Source of the DNA: Cantharellus purpuraceus
Taxonomy: Eukaryota > Basidiomycota > Agaricomycetes > Cantharellales > Hydnaceae
DNA: 64,000 nucleotides
Assembly: GCA_025174535.1 (NCBI GenBank)
Contig: JALBUN010000048.1
Span: forward strand, 930,001-994,000
Direction of reading: 5' to 3'
The notes under the pieces were generated by a model, which ran no database searches, was not told the DNA's origin, and saw only the letters and a program-made list of their open reading frames with translations. The position numbers were made by a program, and so were the translations under genes. Of the stretch, positions 33,601-45,895 are shown in pieces. Numbering within the stretch: the stretch's first letter is position 1; each line of letters starts with the position of its first letter.

Positions 33601-34424
33601 GGATGCTGCACGCCTACGATTGGTTGAAGGAGTTAGTGCCATCAGTCAATCGCGCTGGGAGACGGTATGTGAAGTGTCACTCGCCATTAGTCGCCCCCAA
33701 CATTTCCCTCTAGGTCTGCTCAATCTGTCATCGCTCAGGCGGTGCTTGCGTTAAGTGTACTATGTGTATCACTGAATATCATCCTGCATGCGCCTGGAAA
33801 GCTGGATACAGGGTTGCGTTCGAAATGCAAGGGGTAAGTTGCGGTCATTGTCGTCCTGCTCCGTTGTCTGATACAATTTTTTGCATAGGTCAAAGCCAGT
33901 AAACGTGATTCTACGTTGCAAATTGACTTCAAACGTGACACGGGAGCAATGACTCCCGTGATATTTTGCAGGATGCATAATATTGATGGGCGAAGAATTC
34001 ACGATTTCTGTGATCTCAACGAGCGCGGAGAGGTAAGTACTGGAGAGAGCATGGTCTTTCCGCACGTAAACAAGTCATCTCGCAGACTGCATTGCACGTT
34101 TATACCAAGAATTACAAACAAGTGATACTTGACAACTCTTACGGACTGCTCCGAAAGGCTCGGCGGCTCGACATAATCATGTCGGGCCATTCGGAAAAGG
34201 CAAATTCAAGTCGAGCCGCCGATTTACCCGCTTCCGACATACGATGCGTCAAATGCCAAACGGAATATTCACCCTTCTTCCACCCCGTCGACGCCACCAA
34301 CCAAGCACAGGCATATGAGTGTCACACGTGCTACTTTAAGAAGGTTGTGGAACGAACCACGGAGCAACCACCACAGACCGCCTCAGAGGTTTCAGTGGCA
34401 GCAACAATCACTATACGCGCATGA
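30639..34424 (+). CDS. SNT2: SNT2-like chromatin protein: BAH, PHD, SANT-like, GATA-type finger, extended PHD
   Basis: Nuclear reader and scaffold; yeast SNT2 works with ECM5 and RPD3 in stress responses, and the fission yeast homologue sits in the Lid2 complex. The start at 30639 (MEYSLPNGEKVKV) joins by an intron to DHVYCSPNWAVRDGTPYSIA. The BAH domain runs to YDMIVTEKECVAELVDSLRL. The first PHD finger starts CDTCGEWC and continues HMVCVQPPLLAKPARGYGWS. A SANT-like block is KEWREDEIRAFEGAIMEFGP. A GATA-type finger, CAACRTRQSNVWWKAPKGL to CDDCGVHW, follows, then a second PHD. The extended PHD contains GQGWVHILCSLFAPEVMYTD, CSICHRSGGACVKC-like residues and FCRMHNIDGRRIHDFCD. A last cysteine pair, CVKCQTEYSPFF to CHTC, lies near the end. 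Many introns; the domain order matches fungal SNT2. Confidence 0.9.
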
Positions 34425-34571
34425 TATGATATGATATATGCTTCGACCAAATCCGTACTTTTCAATTATTTCCCCATAGCTCCGGTCCAATACATGATCC
34501 ACATGACATGATGCTTTTGTACAGCATGAGATACGTTGCAATGATAAAGATGGGGACCAAATGAGCCAAGA

Positions 34572-37500
34572 TTACCGGGGCTTCACTCGCTTATAGTATA
34601 AAACGTATGCAGGACGGGCCTGAAAGTTTCTGTCAGTAAAGAATCGACCGGATGTGTTAATAAGAACAAAGTGCTCACGACTATCTCACGACTTCCCGCA
34701 TTTGTAACTCGGCTATCATCACAATACAACCAACCGCCACGGGAGGATATGAAGGCCGTGTCTGGGGCAGATATAAGCAAAAATCAAGTTCGAGAATGGT
34801 GAACATACAATGTCCGCTGCTCAAACTCCCAAAATGATTGGTGACTCCATACAGGTCGTATCGATAAGGCGGAAGCTGGGTACGTGGGTCTTCTGACGAG
34901 GTGATACCATTCACTCGCCCACTGTCTGCTCCAGGTGGGAGGGGTGATGGCAGATAATTGGTTAGATCCAAGTTCTTAAGAGGGAAGTCAACCAGTGTCT
35001 CTAGCTTATCGGTGAAAGGCCCTTTGAAAGAGAACCGCTTTAAGTGGATCATGAGGACAGGTGGTAATCGTGAAAGGGAGAGCTGCTTCGTCGCCTTTCG
35101 CAACGTTTTACAATTTGGGCAATTCCATGCTTCTGACTTCTCGAGAACCTCTTCTTTGACAAAGGCGTCTAGACATTGATATAATGTAGTTTTCACTGAG
35201 CGCCCACTAGGAAGCGGCAGCGACAGATACATGAATGGGTTATAAGTCGTAGACGTCTGATAGGACATTGAACATCAAAGAGGACGGCGTAAATGATGAT
35301 CCTTACCTTTGTACAGGTCAAGCATTGCAGTCGATTGCGAAATTGACCTTGGAAATAATCCACAACAATACTATCGTTACGCATGCGATATATTTTCCAT
35401 TCCTGTTCGCTAGCGATTTGTTGGGGTAACAATTCTAGTTGTGCTTCACGATCCGGGGTTGTCTCTATCTGTGGCTTCTGGAGTACACGGTTCAGATCTT
35501 CGTGGAGCCCGTCAAGAAGGAACGAAAGAAACTCCTGCGAGTCATGTTGATCTGACCCTCCAAATTGTGGTGCAAAAATACAGACGGATTTCTGAAAAGA
35601 AGCATGAACTGCATGAACAATATGAATGACGAGGAAGCGTACGCGGAATGAATACGGGGCCAGGTAGGGCAGGTCACCATGCCACAGCTCATGCAACAGC
35701 GTAGCAAAGGCTTTGGCCATATTGCCCTTTGAACCTAGTGGGTTCAGCATATTCACCGCGTTCTTCCAGCGTCCATCTATAGTGAAAGTCATTAGTCCCA
35801 TGAGCGATCATTGGATGTGATAGCGGACCTGTAAAGAATCGGGCAAACGGCACTGTGGCGCTGAGACACTGTATTGTTGAGTTCATGTAGCAAGTGTTCC
35901 CCAGGTTCTTCAACCCAGAAGTGCCAATTTGCACGTCGCCCCAAAAAGTGACAGGGTAATCCGACTGAATTGTCGGGGCTAGTGGACCGGACAGAGAATA
36001 CGATTGCCCATGTTGAGCTACTCGAGGACGCTGGTCGTGCCGCTCGAGGGCTGATGACGCTGCGGCGGGCGGTAGACGGAGGATGTGCTGTGATGATAGA
36101 TCGGGGTAATCAATGGATGGTCTTGTCACACCCGAGTAAGCTTGATGCGCTTGATCAACATAGTCGCTCCTTCGACGGGATAATGGGGAAGGGTTGATAG
36201 ATGCTAGAGGCGGAGGAGACACGATACCATCATTGGTGGATGCGCGGAAACTGCTAGTGGATGCAAGCGAACTCGAGGAAGAGGAGCCCACGAGGGACGA
36301 GCTTGCATATGGTGATACTCCGGAGGGAATTGCAGATGGATATTGGATCGGTCCAGTATGTTGTACTTGTGACATAGCCGAGTGCTGAGTTTGGGCTAAG
36401 CCCAGCGCGGACTGTGGCATATGTTGCCCTGTAATCTATGAAGAAACGAATTATAGGATGTATATGAATGCAAGCAATTGGCATACATTGTCCGCCAATG
36501 TCCGGCTGAACATTCCTGATACCTGACTTGAGGAGGGTGGGCGTGACAAGGCAGGTTTCCGGACCAAACGTCGCCCGGAATCGACTTCATACTGGTCATG
36601 CAACGGCGGTGGAGGACTGAACATACATCAAACCTCACTCAACTGGTCCATAAACAAGTATGAAACGAACCTTGCAGGAGTTTGAGCAGCATAAAATGTT
36701 CTAGAACGCTCCCTCGGTGCTGAAACAATAGACTCTTGTGTCCCTGCCCTAGGTCGACTGCCAGGAACCCACCTCGCATGGGGGTCAACGGGTTGTGTAT
36801 ATGTACTTGGAAGCTCCGGAATGATGGGACTCGTCCGAGCGGTCGTCTCGGAAGCATTTTCCTTCACAACACCGACCACTGAAGCGTCATCCCCGCTTGC
36901 TGTGCCTCTCAGGACATCCTGGTCTCCAACTTCATGTTTCCAAGCCTCGAGACCACCAACAAGGAGTACGGGTGGACGCTTTAGACTATGAATAAACTCC
37001 GTCTCGAAAATCGCGCGTACAAGGTTGGAAATTGGAGGGGTGGGTGATGTTGACGCGGCGTCATACATAACAACCAAGTCAAATTTGGCACGGTTCGCGA
37101 ATAACGCGCGCTCTGAGGACGGTGACACTATGAGCGCGGACTCGATGGTGGCAGAAGTCGTCCTGAAATAAAATATAAGTATTCCTATGCATGCATCAAA
37201 AGAAGAGAAAACGTACTTTTCGCGTGTCAGAATGCTTGGCTCAAGACATACAACTTCACCACCCGAGATACGTTTCTCATCAAACTCAGCCCGCGTCCGT
37301 ACGTCCAGAAGTAGGACCTTGAGGCCTGGGCGACTTCGATACTCTTTGAGAGTACGAGGATGAATGGTACTCGTCACTGGCAATTCGAACTTGGCTCTTG
37401 ATCCGTTGACATAGTGGTTGCTACCGTCACTACCATTCACAGTCCTCAATGGCGTCTTTGTAACAAAATTAGGGTTTTCAGGCGGGGGGATGGATGGCAA

Positions 37501-39002
37501 TGTGGGTATCTGAGGGAGTTCGCGACTCAATTTCGACGCTGGCGATCGCTCAGATGGGGAAGTCGGTTCGCTAACGCCACTGTTCGTTGCGGGAATAGGG
37601 GTGCTCGCGGGACGTTGATGAGGCTGATGTCGATCCGCGCTTGATGGAGAGGGGCGTGACGATGGCGATTGTTGGGGAAGTGGGGTGGCATTAGTTGATG
37701 AGCTTGCGCTGTTGTTGAGTCGACCTAAACCAGGGCTTTGAGGACCACGCAAATCTCGCGCTGAAGAGGGAGGTGGAGGAAGTGGACCGCGACCAGGTTT
37801 GGTAGTGGGCACGGAAGGGAATGTAGGTGATGAGGGGTGTTCTGTAGGTACGGAGGGGAACGCACTAAGCTTGTCATCCAGCTCATCAATGGAAGGGAAG
37901 GCATGTGCGAATTCAGACTCTGTGCGAGGTTGGTGTAGAGCATGCCGCGACGAAGTGGTCACAGGGCTCGAAGCAGATGTAGACGCAGACGTTGCGAATT
38001 CGAAGGTGCGCGGAGAAGAGCCTGTCGAAGATGTAGGGGATGGAGGCCCCAAAGACGCAGTCGACACAAACGTGTGTGGAGAGGAGAGCGGTGAAGGACT
38101 TAACGGAGGCGACGAGACGGGATGAGACGGCGTGAGAGGTTGTATTGATGGGGTTGAGGATAGGTTGGAGGTGTTTGACAATGGAGTTTTTGGCAATAAG
38201 GGAGGTGGGCGTGAAGTCGTGCGAGTTGAGATGGGACTTGCGACGCTGAAATCGCGAGAAAATCGCTTCGTGACACCGACAGACAGACCATGGTCCTGAA
38301 GAGAACGCATACGATCAGCGATGGAGCCACCTGGTTTGCGGTTGGGTCCATCTACTGAACCAACAACCCTGGGAGAATCTCCATTTCCACTACTACACAA
38401 AGGTCTTAGCGTGTCACTCAAAGAAAACCGACCCAGACTGTACCTCAGTTGAGATGTCTGTTCAAGCTCCTTCAGTCTAGTTTCCAACTTGTGTGCCCGG
38501 GGTAAAACGGTTGCCATGAAATGCTGCGTGAAGGATAAGTGCGCGGTCTGCCTCCAGAAGGGACATACTCACTGTGTTGAACTCTTTGAACTCCTGCCAA
38601 AATACACCTCGCTTCTTAACATCATTGGATTCGGTCCTAAATTCATGAGAATCAAATATCATCTGGATCAAACTTGAATAGAGTAACCTTGTAAGGTTGC
38701 CGCGTGACTGCATGGTAATTAACTGACCTGGAAGCCATGATGTAGGCTCGCAATGCGCTCTTTAAGTCGCCTTCAGTCTCCTGCTGGCTCGCATGAGTCG
38801 ACTGCTCTTTGGCAGCCTTGAGAAGGGTCAAAGCGGATGCGCTGCCCTTAATGCGCTGAACATTGCTCTTCGCCTGGGCCTTCACTTCAGCAACAGACAT
38901 AGTGTCTGTAGATACGGAGGACGACGGAGTTCCGTTTGTCAGCGCTGGTGGTGGCCTCTGAGATGCTGAGCTAGTAGTAGAGATCATTGTGACAGCGACC
39001 AT
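34572..39002 (-). CDS. Ubiquitin-specific protease with N-terminal helical and rhodanese domains (DOA4/UBP8-like)
   Basis: Cysteine protease removing ubiquitin from endosomal cargo, like yeast DOA4 or animal USP8. It starts at 39002 (MVAVTMISTTSSASQ). The N-terminal region SVAEVKAQAKSNVQRIKGSA to GDLKSALRAYIMASR resembles the USP8 dimerisation/MIT-like helices. A long Ser/Pro linker precedes a rhodanese-like domain, LKVLLLDVRTRAEFDEKRIS to VLLVGGLEAWKHEVG; its active loop reads VVMYDAAS without cysteine, so it is probably non-catalytic. The USP Cys box is TSGLKNLGNTCYMNSTIQCL. The zinc finger has WNCPNCKTLRKATKQLSLSR. The His box is SLSSGHYTAFISSRGGWLYC, formed across an intron. The last exon ends YVLYYKRVKPR. 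Cys, His and Asp of the catalytic triad appear intact. Confidence 0.9.
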
Positions 39003-39515
39003 GCTCTATGCAGGTCTAGTGGCAATAAAGATATGTGAACTGACTGCGCCGAGCGCTACAAACGCCCATGTCCACGATTGCTGACACATCGTCCTACCAG
39101 CACGAAACCTTCAACACGTTGCATGAATCATGGGACTTCATTCACTAACAATGAGTATGGACGTGGTTGTTAATTTGCAAGTTTTGTCCAAGTTCGTCAA
39201 GGGTTGCTCCTGGACTCCTCGAGGCTTGCTTTGGTCAGACTCCTCATCTCCTAACTTGAGCTCTAAAACGTTGTAGAAATGCGTCGATGATTCCGATATA
39301 ATCATTACAATGTGCCCGCTCTCCCAGGCCCGTGACTTCTTAAATCACCATGATCCCGGGGTCGCTGGCGCTCTAGGTCATATCCGGACTTGAGGGCAGT
39401 CTCCGAACGTCCTACAACTCAACACGAGCGGCATGTATGAGTGTTGTGACAGACCGCAGGTTTGATGTCTGCATCCACCGCAGAGATTTCCAGTAGTATT
39501 TACATTTGTTAGACG
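39003..39515. other. Intergenic interval, promoter side of the USP gene
   Basis: About 0.5 kb. No gene, RNA or repeat was recognised. It holds the USP promoter and the 3' flank of the permease. Confidence 0.45.
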
Positions 39516-41915
39516 TCAGAGATGATATCTGTATCCACTCCATAGATCCCCTTTGGCTTTTCTTGCTGCATCCACGCTCTCATATATTCCGTTGGCTTCG
39601 GCCTGTTTCTTTGTCTCCGCATCCAGCATTTCCGCCTTTTCTTGTGCCAGAAGGATCACCTCATCCCGCTCTCCACGTTCTCGCCGCTTGTTTTCCGCGC
39701 GTAGACCTAGAATAAGCACACACGTCGCGATGGACGCCATCGTGATATAGCCCAATTGAATTGCATGGCCCAGGGTGTACCACGGCTTGTCTCTAGCACG
39801 ATACTAGATGGCACGTGAACGGACTAAGAAGGACTGGCCTTGTAAAACCATAGATACGTACAACGTTTGATGACACAGCCCCTTGCAAGTTACCGCTTCG
39901 AGGAATAGGTGAGTCCTTCAAGTTGCTGCCTTCAGGGATGGTGTCACTTACAATCCTATTGCCATTGCAACTGTCACACCTCTCTTGTAGCTTCCTTCCG
40001 TATTGTTTGCAAACCATGTCCTGTAACAAGTGGCCTCAACAAATTCGAAACAGCGACACAAAACGCTCTCTTACGTAGAGTTGGCGAGGCTTGGGTATAT
40101 TCCCGCTGCCGCGAGATAAATGGCAAAATATGAAAGTGCCGCATTTCGCGACGTAGTGAGGATGATGTAGCCAGCCATGCCCATAGTCAAACACACGAGG
40201 TTGAAATACCCTCGATTACCCATGCGATCCGCGTAATATCCGACAGCACATGTGAGGATGCACGCAAATACGTAGATGGGGACGCTTAGCAAGTTTGCGG
40301 GGGTGGCGGCAAAACCTAGTTTATCATTGCAGTGGTGAAAGGGAGAAAGAGACACAAACAAACCTAGCTGTGATCAGATGAGTGGTTGTCAGATGCCATT
40401 CCAGATGTTTATCATACCTGATTGATGATACTTGGTGTGAAAAGTGAAAAGGCGTAGAGGGGCCCATCGCTGGAGACATTGGTTAGACGCATTAAATGGT
40501 GCAGTCCTTCACGGTTCGCTCACTATCCAGCGGCCAACAACACTGCAACCCATAGTCATTAGCAGGTAGCAACATAAACCTTATTCAACTTGCTAGAAGT
40601 CCACGTCTTCCAGTCCCTTAAGCTTCGCCATACATGCTTGATATTGAAAGCCTCCCCGCTCACACTGAACTGCCCATCGTCTTTTAATTTCTGCATTATA
40701 AACTTGCGTTCCGCACCGGTCAAGAATTTGGCGGTTTCGGGAAAGTCTTGAATTATCCAGAATGAGAGACACCCGGCTAGGATAGTTACCAAGCCCTCCA
40801 AGATAAAAATCCACGCCTAAAGGGAGGCTCAGCATGACGAAGTCGATATCATCAGGACACATGCCCATGCTGGTTTTCCGCCGACACCGTCCATTTTGGA
40901 TATTGCCGCGGCTAGAAGTCCTAGGTATAGCCCGTGAGGGTCTTTGTTATATAGGCACAGACGCTTCAAACCTCCAAAGGCACCAGACACTGTAGCCATG
41001 GATGAAAATATTGCGGTCCTAAATCCAAATTCGGAACGCTTATACCAGCTATTTCGCGGATGGTTAACATACAGCTTGAAACCATCACTGACGCAGAAAG
41101 CGGACCAACTGAAAAAATACGTGACGCCTATAGATTCCGTCAACCACTGGAATATGAGAAAGAAAATGGCTTTCCTGGAAAAAATCCAGCCTCAAACATG
41201 CCCAAAAGCCATCGTACCGCTATTCACACATTTTTCGTCACAGGGCATGTATAGTGTTGTCACACTAACCTAGAAGACCTGCAAAGTTGTGCACAAGCCC
41301 TTGGACGGTCTGTACATCGTCATTTGTCAACATTGCGAGAGCAGGAGGGGCTAGGATAAGCTCACCATGCATATACCCCAAATTGTCATGCAGAGTGGAA
41401 GCCAAATCGATGGTCGTAATCGTTTGAGGAATACGTTACTTGGGACCTACAACTCGTCCTCGACTCGATTGACAAAACAAATGAGACGTCAATACCAACC
41501 TCAAATGCCCAGTAACCTGTAGACGAGACCAGCCGGAACGATATAAATAAAAAAGATGAAAGATAACATATGCGCGCAACTGATGAAGAATATAGTCAGT
41601 GTAAACAGATACTGCTTGTCTGTGATATGCAGGTCCTTTTCGAGGCCGTACAACTGCAGAATGCGATGGGTTCAATGCATAATCACACACGATATTGGCA
41701 CACACCCTGGCGTTGCCAATGGATGTTCGATCGAGGAAACTAAGAAAGTAAAGGAAGCTTAGCCAAGGGATAAATTGTAAATCCATTTTCCTGAGCAAAG
41801 CTCGCTCGTCTACGCCATTATACATGCTGGCAGCGGTGACATCCTTGTCGATCAATTTTTCTTCTCCAGCGGTCGTCTTTAGGTCTTCAGCTCTTTCTTT
41901 GAGGATTTGAGCCAT
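39516..41915 (-). CDS. MFS permease, anion:cation symporter (Dal5/allantoate) family, copy 1
   Basis: Twelve-helix plasma-membrane symporter of the Dal5/TNA1 class, importing a small organic anion such as allantoate, nicotinate, pantothenate or biotin; the substrate cannot be assigned. The start at 41915 gives MAQILKERAEDLKTTAGEEK. RALLRKMDLQFIPWLSFLYF and LSFLDRTSIGNAR are the family's helix 1 signature. The later LEKDLHITDKQYLFTLTIFF is also typical. SEFGFRTAIFSSMATVSGAF and GGLLAAAISKMDGVGGKPAW belong to helices 4-5. IIQDFPETAKFLTGAERKFI is the central loop. The C-terminus is cytosolic and charged, RAENKRRERGERDEVILLAQ, ending GDLWSGYRYHL. Around ten short introns. A clear paralogue lies at 54984-57947 in the same orientation. 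Confidence 0.88.
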
Positions 41916-42768
41916 GTTGCGCCAACAGGTGCCGCAGCACGCATCCCACTATCGGCAGTTTTATAGGTAAAATATATGGAAGAAGCATGCGCCTTCGAAT
42001 AAATAGACAGAAATTGGCTGTCATTGGACGCTCATCTCCGAGTCGGTCAGTAGATACAAGATGGTGTGTAAACGAGTGAGAGTTCGGACTTCGAAGTACT
42101 TAGGACAACCAGTGTCGTAACCAAGTATATTTCGAGGTCGAGTTCTTTCTCTCTCTAACGTACATGCACCTAACTTTACCTACTTATATATCACAGACAT
42201 GGGCCTGTCCCTTGTCTCGGAACTGAGTCGGAGCTCCTCGTTAAGTCGGAGCTATTGCTGTAATATGTCCGCTGGGTGGATCAGCTCCTTACATGGGGCC
42301 GTGCGGCACGATCTAGCGTTATCAGCGATAAGATCCATGTGGTAGTTGACTGCATGTATGTGGTCGTAAGGTTAAGCCATGGACTAGTTAAACGGCTCTG
42401 ATACCACAATGTAAGCAAGACCATTACTGGATTCAACAAATCTGAGGCATCGAGAACCACCTCTAGTTCACTCACCAGGCTTCCTGACCACTTCTTTCCT
42501 GAAGTTATCAAGGCCAGTTCAAAACGAGTCCACAGTGTTATTGGGATTCAAGATTACACTGTCCCTCGTATGTTAGTACGACCGGTAGGGCAAGGTTCTA
42601 ATCAGCCGGCCGTATGACAGTAAATCACCCATCACTTATAATCCCTAACTGCTCCCCATGACTGGTGGTGCAAATAGTGTGTGATCGCTGAGTTCAGGTT
42701 CTAACAACATAAGTTACACGTGTCATACTGGCGGTACAATCATTGCAAAGAAAACAATGCAAGAGGCA
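41916..42768. other. Intergenic interval without a recognisable gene
   Basis: About 0.85 kb between the permease start and the TUL1 stop. An unpaired B-box-like GGTTCTAATC (near 42594) does not form a tRNA. A palindrome-like TCGGAGCTCC... repeat (42229-42251, GTCGGAGCT twice) is visible. Otherwise featureless. Confidence 0.45.
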
Positions 42769-45700
42769 TCATAGAGGGGGCAGTGGACGTCTGCATTGGG
42801 GACAGATGTTCTGGGGTACACGACGTCAAAATATGATTCATTGTCCATGAAAGTGACCCCACCTTGATGGCCAGCCATTGCTCTAAACATTGTGTGTGCT
42901 GTAAATGGGTTAGCCACACATTCATGCAAAGAATAGGCGGTTGAACTCACAAATATATGATGGCAAGGGGCTAAAGCATAGATTCTTCGCAAGCCTGCAG
43001 TCGTCGAAGAAAGCAGCTGCGAACTTGACCCTTTGTTAGCACTCAATTGAGAGTCAGCGTGGACCACGATCGGTTCCATGCAGATAGCACAATCGCCCAG
43101 GGATTGCTTGGGAGCCTCTGCGTCGGGGAAAGGGATGGTAGGGTGATAATCATAGACCTTCACGGTGACCCACTTGACGAAATCATCAAGAACAATATGA
43201 ACAGTGAGTATTATTGTGACCCACGCCTTTGGGAAGGAAAAAAGAAGGCCCTAATACGTCTTGGCCAAGAAGAATTAGTACTTGAACGAAGACAAGCACC
43301 ACAATCATCCACACATGTGCTACAACAATCTCGAGTGAGTTTGGAAAATCCCCCACCAGCATTACTCACGTGACGGGTCTACTCCCAACACGTTCTCTGG
43401 GCAGCCAAAAACATCTATGTGGAAAGATCAGATGGTGGCCCTGCGTCAGTGAATTTCAACACGTACATAAAGCAAAGAACAATCGCCCCATTGTGCTTCC
43501 GATGAGATAATCCTTGGTTAAGCCAGGTCGCGAGCCACGACGAGCGGAACGAACAATCTGTGGGGTCCATAAAAGAGAATATATTGTACCAATGGCATAC
43601 AAGGCCAAAACCGGAGAAAATATGAGGTTGAAGAAGAAGGTCATGGAAAGCACAACCATAAACCCTAGACCAAATGGTTAAACAAAGCCCAATTGAAGGC
43701 AAGCATAGCACTCACAAAACCTCGTCTGCGGCTCCACTGAAAGACGTGACCTGATCGCACTGAGAAATCCTGCCCTCCGTATGGTACCCTGTAGACTTGC
43801 ATCCGGATCTGAAGGCGTCGCAGGATCCGTAGTGTCTGATTGATCGGAGAGACTGGTCGTCCTTGCCGTTTCTCTCAACGCAGCATCTTCTGGGCCTTGA
43901 ATTTGATTGATAAGTATAGCATATTGCTGATAGGACCGGCAAATCTGAGACATTGCAACTATATAAGAATAGCAGGACGGACTCACCGCTTGGTACACCA
44001 GCAACAAACACGCCAGGAATCCAGGCGCCATCAGCGACAAAGAAGACCGATTGTCAGAAAACACCCCAAACGTGAGATGCTGCAAGTTAGAAACTGTGAG
44101 TCGAACCATACAGTGAGAAACAGAACTTGAACACACTCCAGCAAATGAAATCGCATCAGCTCCTGCCTGGGCAATGAAACTCCACCGCGAAACCCTTGAT
44201 AAGCCAGCTGGGGTCCGACTAGCATCTGATTCCACCTGGCGAGCAAGCAGTACAAGAAGACCAATATAAACCACAAATGCATATCCGGCATCTGGATGAA
44301 ACATGAGGGTGACATTTTTGGGAGGAGGAAGTGACTCAACATGTGGTAGCCTTTCGCCAAAATCTTTGGACCCTAATGTGGATACGAATGAATAAAGTGT
44401 GCCCTCGTAAAAACCAATACATACTTCAACCCCTTGGCATTTCGATTTTCTAAAAGTATACCACAATGCTTGCTAACCAATATACCATCAAGTATAAGAG
44501 GTGGGGCTCGTGCCGTGGTTACACCAGTTGGATTGTCAAGTTCGGACTCCAACTCGTTCATCAGGTGAGGCGCAAGCCCCGAAGGCTGTAGTTGAAGATG
44601 GAAGGAAAAGTCACAAGCAGGAAGTCCAGGCTCATCTGGACATTCTTAAGATTAGCTGGAAAGATAGAAGACATGCCTCAGCGGGACGTGCCACTTAAGT
44701 TCAAATCGGTGTCAACCGATCCACTATCAATCATATTGCTGAGTTTTCCTATGCGACGATCAAGTTCATGCGCCACAGCTTGAGCGGTTGCGTTCCTCAT
44801 ATGTGACGGGACAAGCGAAGGAAGTTTGCGAAGGTCAGAGAATTGCCTAACAACCGCTAAAAGTATTAATCGCGAAGGGATTATAATAATGCTATGGAAT
44901 CTCACCCTCTAGGTATTGCGTATCCCACGAGAGATCCATTAGCAGGAAAATGGACACCATCTATTTGGAATCTCAGCTCCGAGTTTTCGCCTGGATTGGT
45001 GAATTCGATTTTTCCCTAATCAAGAGGTCAGAATAATGTAGGAGCTATCACAGTTTGTACATACATGTAAGAGGGTAAGGTCGTCTGATGACCAAAGAGA
45101 GTCGGCTTTATCTCCATGCTGTAATTCCATTATTGTAATGGTGATTTTGTCGATACCAGTCCAATTGTATGTGCCTAGTCGCTGAGATACCTCAGTCGCA
45201 TTGAGCTGAGCATGTTCCAAAAACTGATCCGCGAGGGGGTACCAGGAGGGTGAGACTGTCTCATTAGTTGTAGCAAGAGAAGCATCATATAAAGTTGTGA
45301 GATTATAAAATCTAGAAGGCCCGTTGAGAAAGCCTGAAATGTTTTGATAGTATGAATCTTGTCCATCGAATCGGATTGGTGCAGGTATCAATGAATGAAT
45401 GAGAGAAGAAAGAGTAGGGTCCTCGGGTGGCTTCAAAAAGTACATGAAATCATGAATGAGTCTCACAATTCCAACCCTACCATAGTAAAATTAGATTCGG
45501 TTCCATTAAGCCAAGCAGTATAGTTTGCCTGTTGGTATTTCAAGGACTCGAGAGCCTCCTCTACACACTTATGATCAAGCTCAGCTACAATTAAAAAACA
45601 ATTATGAGCTCACTGTATTGGGTTCTCGACGTGATAGAGGCTTCCTCGCTGCTTCCGCCAGCCATCAGGAATAGCATGAATGTGAGAAATAGTAGGGACG

Positions 45701-45850
45701 AAATGGAGCTAGCCGTGCAGTATCTGCGTGAGTGTCTCTGGGATGACCTCAACATAACGACGCTCACCTTCTGTTTTGTGGTGGCGGCACACCGACAGCA
45801 TCGTTCCTTTCCTCAGGCTCGTCTGCTGTGGCTGCATTTCGCAGGTCCAT
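42769..45850 (-). CDS. TUL1: TUL1/DSC1-like transmembrane RING E3 ubiquitin ligase
   Basis: Golgi/endosome RING ligase of the Dsc complex, which ubiquitinates misplaced membrane proteins and, in some fungi, activates SREBP. A tightly joined first exon (start 45850, MDLRNAATADEPEERNDAVG) leads through a 45-base-class intron to a signal-anchor, SISSLLFLTFMLFLMAGGSS. A large luminal domain follows, with IHDFMYFLKPPEDPTLSSLI and KITITIMELQHGDKADSLWS. Multiple membrane spans come next: LPPPKNVTLMFHPDAGYAFV, VSRWSFIAQAGADAISFAG, SLMAPGFLACLLLVYQA and MTFFFNLIFSPVLALYAIGT. The C-terminal RING-H2 finger is CAICMEPIVV, LAPCHHIFHTQCLEQWLAIK and NICPQCRRPLPPL, the last pieces joined across introns, with the stop at 42769. 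All eight zinc ligands are present. Confidence 0.9.
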
Positions 45851-45895
45851 TAGTGTCGTTAGGTGTGTGCTTGCTTAGTCACCCACTCTCCGATT
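45851..45895. promoter_or_regulatory. 45-base spacer between divergent TUL1 and NNF1-like start codons
   Basis: Only 45 bases separate the two ATGs, too few for two independent fungal core promoters with 5' leaders. Transcription starts probably lie inside the opposite gene's 5' exon or intron, so the two 5' leaders are likely to overlap. Confidence 0.6.

Noticed and set aside
42560..42610. GGTTCTAATC, possible tRNA B-box
   Set aside because: No T-stem or acceptor pairing and no A-box upstream.
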